From contig JAVHLJ010000019.1 in the NCBI GenBank assembly GCA_031082205.1, positions 1-45,714 on the forward strand: a stretch of DNA of 45,714 nucleotides, given 5' to 3'. Source of the DNA: Elusimicrobiales bacterium. GTDB taxonomy: Bacteria > Elusimicrobiota > Elusimicrobia > Elusimicrobiales > UBA9959. Position 1 is the first letter of the stretch. The number at the start of each line of letters is the position of its first letter. Positions 15,162-21,712 of the stretch are shown here, piece by piece. A program made the position numbers and the translations under genes. The notes beneath the pieces were generated by a model. It ran no database searches. It was not told the DNA's origin and saw nothing but the letters and a program-made list of their open reading frames with translations.

Positions 15162-16418
15162 ATGATGAAAAAACTCACGCTTATTCTGGCGATAACGGCG
15201 GTGCTGGCCGGCGTAGGCGCCGGCCCCATGGCCGGCAGGCTGTCGGCCGCGACCGCGGAGAGCTCCAGGATCTTCACTCCGTTCTTCGACATGACCCTCT
15301 CGGAGAACGGCTACCTGCCCAGCGAGGGCAACCTGTTCAGCGGCGGCAGCATAAACACGCAGGTCGGCCTGCTGGCCAAGGTTACCGAAAAGGACCAGGT
15401 CTTCGGCCTCTACAACTTCAACTACGGCGGGCCCGGCTTCGCCCCGCAGGACACGCGGCAATTCACGGACCGCTCGCTGACGCACGGCTTCAACTTCGAG
15501 TACCGCCGCTCGCTCGGCGGTCACTGGCGGGTGCGCCCCGGCGTCTCCTTCTCCAAGGACTATACCCGCTCGGGCGCCAACGAGGCCTGGGACCAGGGGC
15601 TCTACAATACCGAGTCGAAGGGCTTCCAGCTCGCGGTGGACTACAGTTTCGACGCCGAGCGCAACGGCTTCGTCACGGCCCAGTTCCTGACCCGCTCCAT
15701 AAAGTTCCCCAACTACGGGGACCTGCTGGCCGAGTTCAACAATCCCAGCAACACTTCCGAACTTTCCGGCGGACAGCAGGACCAGCGGCTCACCCAGGTC
15801 TCGCTGAGGCCCAACTGGAACAAGTTCTTCGGCGGCGTCACTTTCACCACGCAGGACTTCGATAACCAGCTGGTGGTGGGCTCGGGGGGCGTCTACACCG
15901 GCGAGAAGCAGAAGGATACCAGCACGGCCCTGGATTTCGGCTTCCATCACAGCCTCTGGATATTCGAACTTTACCCGACGGTCTCCTACACAGTCAGGGA
16001 CTCCAACCAGAACTATGTCCGTTACAAGTTCCTGGGCGCGGCCGGTTCGCTCACGGACCCTTCGGGCGACGTCTACTTCATGGCGGACAACTATTCCTAC
16101 AGCGAGATGGCCTTCGTTGTCCCGGTGGACCTCAACATCACCAGCAAGTGGGCCGTGGGCGGCGCGATGAGCGTGGTTAAGCGCGATTACGACAGCCGCC
16201 TGCGCCGCGACGCCAGCAACAACTACATCGCCGGCGAGAAGCAGGAGAACACCATGACCACGCTGACCGGCTCCATCCGCAAGCGCATCAACGACGTGGC
16301 CATGGTGCGCCTCTCCTATTCCCTGGTGGTGGCCAGCTCCAACAACGAGTTCGAGCAGTACATGCCCTATAATTACACGGGCAACAGCTTCGGCATCTCC
16401 TACCAGCTGTCTTATTGA
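15162..16418 (+). CDS. Predicted outer-membrane beta-barrel protein
   Basis: About 418 residues with a signal peptide (KKLTLILAITAVLAGVGAG). The mature protein is a run of amphipathic beta-strand patterns with aromatic girdle residues (VFGLYNFNYGG, THGFNFEYRRSLG, ALDFGFHHSLWIFELY, VAMVRLSYSLVVASS) and ends in SFGISYQLSY, an aromatic end typical of barrels inserted by the BAM machinery. Two ATG codons stand in tandem (15162 and 15165); GAGGA upstream has better spacing to the second. It is the last gene of the FecR set and is followed by a REP-like palindrome and a terminator. Ligand unknown. Confidence 0.78.
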   Translation: MMKKLTLILAITAVLAGVGAGPMAGRLSAATAESSRIFTPFFDMTLSENGYLPSEGNLFSGGSINTQVGLLAKVTEKDQVFGLYNFNYGGPGFAPQDTRQFTDRSLTHGFNFEYRRSLGGHWRVRPGVSFSKDYTRSGANEAWDQGLYNTESKGFQLAVDYSFDAERNGFVTAQFLTRSIKFPNYGDLLAEFNNPSNTSELSGGQQDQRLTQVSLRPNWNKFFGGVTFTTQDFDNQLVVGSGGVYTGEKQKDTSTALDFGFHHSLWIFELYPTVSYTVRDSNQNYVRYKFLGAAGSLTDPSGDVYFMADNYSYSEMAFVVPVDLNITSKWAVGGAMSVVKRDYDSRLRRDASNNYIAGEKQENTMTTLTGSIRKRINDVAMVRLSYSLVVASSNNEFEQYMPYNYTGNSFGISYQLSY

Positions 16419-16423
16419 GCTCC

Positions 16424-16474
16424 GGGGTCAGGTCTTTACTTTTGACCTGAGGTCAAAAGTAAAGACCTGACCCC
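16424..16474. repeat. Perfect 51-bp palindrome, REP/RAYT-type repeat
   Basis: Positions 16424-16448 and 16450-16474 are perfect 25-bp inverted repeats around one central base. The arm begins GGGGTCAGGTCTTTACTTTT, a sequence type I recognise from intergenic REP elements mobilised by Y1 (REP-associated tyrosine) transposases in diverse bacteria. No such transposase gene is in this window. It lies 5 bp after a stop codon, just before a terminator. Confidence 0.85.
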
Positions 16475-16484
16475 TTTCCTTTAC

Positions 16485-16510
16485 GGGCCCGGCTCCGCCC
16501 GGGCCTTTTT
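16485..16510 (+). terminator. Intrinsic terminator after the FecR operon
   Basis: Stem GGCCCGG (16486-16492) with CCGGGCC (16499-16505), loop of 6 nt, then five T (16506-16510). It separates the FecR-barrel operon from smc. Confidence 0.85.
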
Positions 16511-16527
16511 CATAGGAGGGGGGATAA

Positions 16528-16566
16528 TGATATAATCATATGATAGGCCGGCCCGCGTGGCCGGCC
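16528..16566 (+). promoter_or_regulatory. smc promoter and hairpin in its leader
   Basis: TGA-TATAAT (16528-16536) is a perfect extended -10; expected +1 near 16543. The leader of about 60 nt begins with an 8-bp perfect GC stem (16546-16553 with 16559-16566, loop 5 nt) and has AAGGGG about 12 nt before the ATG. The hairpin at the 5' end could stabilise the mRNA or be a control element. Confidence 0.65.
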
Positions 16567-16602
16567 CTCTGTGACATACCCGTTTTCAAGGGGCCCCGAT
16601 AA

Positions 16603-19600
16603 ATGTACCTCAAAGCGATAGAAATCTACGGCTTCAAATCCTTCGCCAACCGCGTCAAGATCCCGCTCAAGCCCGGCGTGACCTGCATAGTGGGCCCCAA
16701 CGGCTGCGGCAAGTCCAACGTGGTGGACGCCATACGCTGGTGCATAGGCGAGATGTCCTGGAAGCAGCTGCGCCTGCCGTCCATGATGGACGTCATCTTC
16801 GCCGGCACCGAGAAGCGCCAGCCGCTCAACGTGGCCGAAGTCTCGATGACCTTCGACAACGAGGGCCGAAAGCTGCCGCTGGACTTCAGCGAGGTCACCA
16901 CCACCCGCAAGATCTACCGCTCGGACGAGTCCGAGTACTTCATCAACCGCGTGCAGTGCCGCCTCAAGGACATACGCGAGATGTTCCTGGACACCGGCAT
17001 AGGCGCCGACGGCTACGCCATAATCGACCAGGGCGGCGTCAACGCCGTGCTCAAGGCCAATCCCGAGGCCCGGCGCGAGCTTTTCGAGGAGGCGGCGGGC
17101 GTCTCCAAGTACAAGGCCAAGCGCGAGGAGGCCATAAGGCGCCTGGAGAAAGTGGACCAGGACCTGGCCCGCCTGGCGGACTCGATGACTCTCATAGACG
17201 AGCAGATCAAGAAGCTCGAGAGCGAGGCCCGCAAGGCCAAGCTGCAGCAGAAATACCGCGAAGAGCTGACCGCCGGCGAGATCGCCCTGCTGGTTCGCGA
17301 GATAGGCGCGCTGCGCGCGCAGATGGAAGAGGAGCGGCGGGCCCTTGAGCCGGTAGAGGCCGAGACCAAGGAACTTTCCGCCGCCGTAACGACCCTGGAG
17401 GCCGAGCAGGGCGCGCTCAACCTGACCGCCGTGCAGAAACAGAACGACGAGCGCCTGGCCATGGAGGCCGTCTATTCGCTGCGCTCCCAGGTCTCGCAGC
17501 TGGAAGGCAAGTCCATAAACAACGTGAAGCTCGCCGAGGAGAGCCGGGCCGGCTTCGCCTCCGCCGAGCGGCAGGAGCGGGCCGACCGCGAGCACGACGC
17601 GAAGCTGGAGGCCGAGGCCGGAGAGACCTCCGCCAGGCTTTCCGAACTGGAGTCCGGCTTCGAGGGCCTCAAGGCCGAGTACGAGGCGCTCAACGCCCGC
17701 CTGGCCGCCCAGGAACAGGAACTTTCCCGCATTTCCGGAGAGGCCGCGGCCGTAGAGGCCAGGGTCACCGCCTCCTACCAGGAGGAGATGTCCCTCTCCC
17801 GCGACAAGGCCGCCGCCGAGTCAGACATCACCCACCTGCGCGAGGACCTTGACGGCCTGGCCAGGGACATGGAAGAACTGGCCGGCCAGAAGGCCGCTCA
17901 CGAGGCCAGGCTGGGCGAAATCTCGGCCAGGCTGGCCGAGGCCGACGCCTCGCTCGCCGCCGACGGGGCCGCGCTGGCCGCCGCCGAGGCCGACAGGGCC
18001 GCCGCCGCAGGCGAACTGGCCGCCGCCGAGACGCGCCTTGGCTCCGCCCGCGAGGAGCTCTCCGGCGCCTCCTCCCGCCTGGAGGCCATACTTGCCCAGG
18101 GCGAGAAGGATTCCTACTGGGTCGGCATCAACGCCGTGGTCAATTCCGGCATACAGGGCGTGCGCGGCACTCTGCGCCATCTCCTGGAAGTGCGCAAAGA
18201 GGACAAACTCGCGGTCGAAGAGACCCTGGGCCGCTTCATGGACGCGGTGGTCGTCGATTCCGCGGAGAAGGCGGGCGAGGCGATAGAGTACCTCCGCCAC
18301 CTGGGCAAGGGCCGCTGCCGCTTCATCGCGCTCGACCGCGTCTCCTCCGGTTCCGTACAGCCCATGGAGGCCGGCGGCGCGCAGCGCCTGCGCGAGCGCG
18401 TAGGCGCCTCGCCCGAGCTGGCCCCGCTGCTGGACCATCTTTTCTCCGGCGTCTATCTCTCCGGCGGTTCCGTGCACGGCTCCTTCTGGCTGGCCGGCGG
18501 GGTGGAGGAAGTCTCTTCCAACGAGCCCTACTGGGGCGAGGCCGACGAGCTCAAGGCCCGCAAAGCCGCGCTGCAGGAGGAGATAACCTCCCTCTCGGCT
18601 AAAAAAGACGAACTGGGCGCGCGCCTCTCCGGCCTGGCCGGGACCATAGGCTCGCTCTCCGAGAAGATAAATTCGCAGCGGATAGCCCGCCACGGCCTGG
18701 AGAAAGAGGCCGAGCAGGAGCGGGAACTGCTGCAGGTGCGCGTCAAGAACGAGGAGGCCGCCCGCGCCGACTCCGAAAAGAAGCGCGCCGCCATGGAGCA
18801 GGTCTCCGCCCGCTCCGCCGAGCTGGACGGCCGGATAGAGGCGGCCCGCGCCGCGTCCGAGGCCGCCCGCGCGGAGATAGCGGGACTCACCGCCCGCAAG
18901 GCCGAACTGCAGTCCCAGGCCGACGCCATGCGCGAGGAGGCAGGCGGCCGCAAGGCGGGCCTCGAGGCGCACGGGCAGAACGTGGATTTCATGAGGCGCC
19001 AGCTGACGGCCATAGACGGCCAGCGCCAGCGCATCAAGGGGCAGCTGGAGGAACTGGCGGCCCGCAAGGCCGAACTGACCGAACGCGCCGCGCGCCTGGA
19101 GGCCGAGGCCCAGGAGGCCCGCGCCTCCGCCGAGAGCCTGCGCGGCCAGCTCAAGGAGCGCGAGCTGGTCCTGGAGCAGCTGGGCAGCGAGCTCAACGAG
19201 ATGAAGAACCAGCTCGAAAGCTACCGGGCCCGCATCAACGAGCAGAAGCAGCTGCTCTCCGAGAACGAGCAGCGGCGCCACGAGATAGACCTGCGCGTCA
19301 ACACCGCCGCCACCCGCGTGGACGACCTGGGCCGCCGCCTGGCCGACGACTGGACCACCAGCTACCTGGAGGCCAAGGAGAAATACGGCGCCGTGGACGT
19401 GGACCCGGAGCGCGTGAAGAACCTGCGCCGCCGGCTCGAGAACATGGGCCCCATCAACATGACCGCGCCCGAGGAGTACGAGGCGCTGACCAGCCGCCAC
19501 AACTTCATGAACTCGCAGGTCGAGGACCTCAACAAGGCCAAGGCCGACCTGCGCTCCGCCATCTCCAAGATCAACGAGACCACGCGCGAGAACTTCAAGG

Positions 19601-20094
19601 CCACCTTCGACAAGGTGCAGCTGCACTTCAAGCAGATCTACGCGCTGCTCTTCAACGGCGGCGAGGCCAGCCTCATCCTGACGCAGCCCGACAACCTGCT
19701 CGAGACCGGAGTCGAGATAGTGGCGCACCCGCCCGGGAAGAAGCTCATCAGCATCTCCCAGCTCTCGGGCGGCGAGCAGGCGCTGACCGCCCTGGCGCTG
19801 CTCTTCAGCTTCTTCTGCGTCAACCCCTCGCCGTTCTGCATCATGGACGAGGCCGACGCCCCGCTGGACGACGCCAACGTGGAGCGCTTCGTGCGCCTCA
19901 TCAAGGAATTCTCCTCCGGCACCCAGTTCGTGGTCATCACCCACAACAAGCGAACGATGGAGGCCGCCGACGTGCTCTACGGCGTCACCATGGAAGAGGC
20001 CGGCGTTTCCAAGGTCATCTCGGTGGACCTGCGCAAGGCCGAGGCCCTCTCCGAGAACCAGACCAAGAAAGAGGAGGCCCCCGCGGCCGCCTGA
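16603..20094 (+). CDS. smc: Chromosome segregation protein SMC
   Basis: 1163 residues, full-length SMC, the ATPase that loops and organises chromosomes with ScpA/ScpB. N-terminal head with Walker A GPNGCGKSNVVDAIRW (about 32-47); long coiled coils rich in Ala/Glu/Lys (about 165-500 and 665-1000); hinge at about 505-660 (YWVGINAVVNSGIQG...FIALDRV); C-terminal head with signature LSGGEQALTALALL (about 1053) and Walker B FCIMDEADAPLDD (about 1080). ScpA/B are not in this window. The start at 16603 follows MYLKAIEIYGFKSF, the standard N-terminus. The next gene begins 11 bp downstream. Confidence 0.97.
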   Translation: MYLKAIEIYGFKSFANRVKIPLKPGVTCIVGPNGCGKSNVVDAIRWCIGEMSWKQLRLPSMMDVIFAGTEKRQPLNVAEVSMTFDNEGRKLPLDFSEVTTTRKIYRSDESEYFINRVQCRLKDIREMFLDTGIGADGYAIIDQGGVNAVLKANPEARRELFEEAAGVSKYKAKREEAIRRLEKVDQDLARLADSMTLIDEQIKKLESEARKAKLQQKYREELTAGEIALLVREIGALRAQMEEERRALEPVEAETKELSAAVTTLEAEQGALNLTAVQKQNDERLAMEAVYSLRSQVSQLEGKSINNVKLAEESRAGFASAERQERADREHDAKLEAEAGETSARLSELESGFEGLKAEYEALNARLAAQEQELSRISGEAAAVEARVTASYQEEMSLSRDKAAAESDITHLREDLDGLARDMEELAGQKAAHEARLGEISARLAEADASLAADGAALAAAEADRAAAAGELAAAETRLGSAREELSGASSRLEAILAQGEKDSYWVGINAVVNSGIQGVRGTLRHLLEVRKEDKLAVEETLGRFMDAVVVDSAEKAGEAIEYLRHLGKGRCRFIALDRVSSGSVQPMEAGGAQRLRERVGASPELAPLLDHLFSGVYLSGGSVHGSFWLAGGVEEVSSNEPYWGEADELKARKAALQEEITSLSAKKDELGARLSGLAGTIGSLSEKINSQRIARHGLEKEAEQERELLQVRVKNEEAARADSEKKRAAMEQVSARSAELDGRIEAARAASEAARAEIAGLTARKAELQSQADAMREEAGGRKAGLEAHGQNVDFMRRQLTAIDGQRQRIKGQLEELAARKAELTERAARLEAEAQEARASAESLRGQLKERELVLEQLGSELNEMKNQLESYRARINEQKQLLSENEQRRHEIDLRVNTAATRVDDLGRRLADDWTTSYLEAKEKYGAVDVDPERVKNLRRRLENMGPINMTAPEEYEALTSRHNFMNSQVEDLNKAKADLRSAISKINETTRENFKATFDKVQLHFKQIYALLFNGGEASLILTQPDNLLETGVEIVAHPPGKKLISISQLSGGEQALTALALLFSFFCVNPSPFCIMDEADAPLDDANVERFVRLIKEFSSGTQFVVITHNKRTMEAADVLYGVTMEEAGVSKVISVDLRKAEALSENQTKKEEAPAAA

Positions 20095-20105
20095 GGCCGG
20101 AGCCG

Positions 20106-20846
20106 ATGATCTACGGCGTCTTCTCCGACGTGCACGGCAATTACGAGGCCCTCAAGGCCGTCCTCGACTTCTTCCGGAAGAACGGGGCCGAGGGCTATAT
20201 CTGCTGCGGCGACATCGCCGGCTACGGAGCCCAGGCCTCCGAGTGCGTCGACGCCATCACGCCGCTGCCCAACCTGCACTGCGTGATGGGCAACCACGAC
20301 GCGGCGCTGGTGGGGCGCATGGACCTCAAATGGTTCAACCCGACCGCCACCGCCGCCATACTCTATAACCGGCACTTCCTGCGCGGCGGGCAGCTCGAGT
20401 TCATCGCCAACCTGCCGGAGATGGTGGAGAACCCCGATTTCACGCTGGTGCACGGCTCGCCCAAGAGCCATCTCAAGGAATACCTGCTCAGCGAGCTGCA
20501 GTTCATGGACAACCTGCGCTACTGGAAAGTCTCGCCCTGCTTCATCGGCCATTCGCACATGCCGGTCTATTTCGCCCTGGAAGGGGAAGCCAAGGTCCCC
20601 GCCACCGATTTCCTCAAGCCCATGCATACCATGCGCCTGGACCCGGAGGCCCGCTACATCATAAACCCCGGCTCGGTGGGCCAGCCGCGCGACAGCAACC
20701 CGCTGGCGGCCTGCGGCCTCTACGACTCCTCGGCCCGCACCTTCGAGCTGTTCCGCGTGGACTACGACGTGGAGAAGACCAAGCGGGTCATGCGCGAGGC
20801 CGGCCTGCCCCCGATGCTGGTGGAGCGGCTCAGCCTGGGGTTCTGA
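20106..20846 (+). CDS. Calcineurin-like metallophosphoesterase
   Basis: 246 residues with all metal-binding blocks of the family in order: GVFSDVHGNYEAL, CCGDIAGYG, GNHDAAL, LVHGSP and GHSHMP. The short, two-metal fold resembles YfcE and ApaH-like phosphodiesterases; cyclic nucleotides, dinucleotide polyphosphates or phosphoproteins are possible substrates, and sequence alone does not decide. It lies between smc (11 bp) and a lone receiver gene (5 bp) and is probably co-transcribed with both. Confidence 0.88.
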   Translation: MIYGVFSDVHGNYEALKAVLDFFRKNGAEGYICCGDIAGYGAQASECVDAITPLPNLHCVMGNHDAALVGRMDLKWFNPTATAAILYNRHFLRGGQLEFIANLPEMVENPDFTLVHGSPKSHLKEYLLSELQFMDNLRYWKVSPCFIGHSHMPVYFALEGEAKVPATDFLKPMHTMRLDPEARYIINPGSVGQPRDSNPLAACGLYDSSARTFELFRVDYDVEKTKRVMREAGLPPMLVERLSLGF

Positions 20847-20851
20847 ATCTT

Positions 20852-21235
20852 ATGCCCATAAAACTTCTGATAGTGGACGACGACAGGAACTTCATCGAGA
20901 CCCTCGAGGACGGGCTGCGCCTCAAGCAGGTGGACGCCGAGATCACCGTGGCAAAGTCCGCCAGGGAGGGCCTGGACGAGCTGGCCAAGGCGGCCCCGTC
21001 GCTGATAATCCTGGACGTGCAGCTGCCGGACATGCACGGCATAGAGTTCATGAAGGTCATAAAGGACTCCGCCCGCCTGAAGAGCGTGCCCATAATCTTC
21101 ATCTCCGCCAAGTACACCGAGCCGGCGGACCGGGCCGAGGCGGTGCTCGGAGGCGCGGCGGCGTTCTTTTCCAAGCCCATAGACATAGAGGAGCTCTGGA
21201 AGGAGATCCGCTACCTTCTTGACACCAAAAAGTAA
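20852..21235 (+). CDS. Stand-alone response-regulator receiver
   Basis: 127 residues, a single receiver domain: LLIVDDDRNF (acidic pocket), LIILDVQLPDMHG (phosphoacceptor Asp about 54), FISAKY (switch Ser) and FFSKPID (conserved Lys). No output domain and no kinase nearby. It follows the phosphoesterase by 5 bp and is likely in the smc transcript. Its last codons contain the -35 of the trxA promoter. It is only distantly similar to the receiver at 9533-9901. Confidence 0.9.
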   Translation: MPIKLLIVDDDRNFIETLEDGLRLKQVDAEITVAKSAREGLDELAKAAPSLIILDVQLPDMHGIEFMKVIKDSARLKSVPIIFISAKYTEPADRAEAVLGGAAAFFSKPIDIEELWKEIRYLLDTKK

Positions 21236-21247
21236 GTCTTATAAGAT
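21219..21247 (+). promoter_or_regulatory. Promoter of trxA
   Basis: TTGACA (21219-21224), 17-bp spacer, TAAGAT (21242-21247); expected +1 near 21254. The -35 lies in the last codons of the receiver gene. A TAAGGAG Shine-Dalgarno sequence follows about 7 nt before the ATG. Confidence 0.75.
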
Positions 21248-21276
21248 TAGCCATAGCCGGCGGTAAGGAGAATAAC

Positions 21277-21600
21277 ATGTCGAACGAGATACAGATCACC
21301 GACGCCAATTTCGATCAGGAAGTCGTCCAGAGCGCCGTGCCGGTGCTCGTGGACTTCTGGGCCCCCTGGTGCGGACCGTGCCGCATGATCGGCCCCGTCA
21401 TAGAGGAGCTGGCCAAAGAGTACGCGGGCAAGGTCAAGGTGGGCAAGCTCAACACCGACGAGAACCCGGAGACCGCCTCCAAGTACCAGATCTCCGCCAT
21501 CCCCACGATACTCTTCTTCAAGGGCGGCAAGATGGTAAAGGACGCCGTGGGCCTGCAGCCCAAGGAAGAGCTCAAGAAGATAATGGATTCCCTTATCTGA
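21277..21600 (+). CDS. trxA: Thioredoxin
   Basis: 107 residues, classic thioredoxin length, with the redox site WAPWCGPC (Cys32, Cys35), the cis-proline segment AIPTILFFKGG and the N-terminal helix-strand order of Trx1. Cytoplasmic: no signal peptide. It reduces disulfides in ribonucleotide reductase and other proteins using thioredoxin reductase, which is not in this window. Own promoter, strong Shine-Dalgarno sequence and a large downstream hairpin suggest a single-gene transcript with high expression. Confidence 0.96.
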   Translation: MSNEIQITDANFDQEVVQSAVPVLVDFWAPWCGPCRMIGPVIEELAKEYAGKVKVGKLNTDENPETASKYQISAIPTILFFKGGKMVKDAVGLQPKEELKKIMDSLI

Positions 21601-21625
21601 CGCGGCCGTAAGGCCTCCGCCCGGC

Positions 21626-21652
21626 GGGGACGCCATTCCGCGTGGCGTCCCC
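21626..21652 (+). terminator. Large hairpin after trxA, probable terminator
   Basis: Perfect 10-bp stem (21626-21635 with 21643-21652) continued by further imperfect pairing of flanking GC blocks, followed by a long pyrimidine tract (21668-21710) instead of a pure T run. Probably a terminator or mRNA-stabilising stem; the T-tract is weak. Confidence 0.55.
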
Positions 21653-21712
21653 CGGGCGGGCGGGGGCCTCTCCCTTTCCTTTCTCCTCCCGTTCCCTTCG
21701 CTTTTTATCTCG

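Noticed and set aside
17821-19944. Minus-strand open frame of 707 codons opposite smc
   Set aside because: Mirror of the Ala/Glu-rich coiled coil; no family resemblance.
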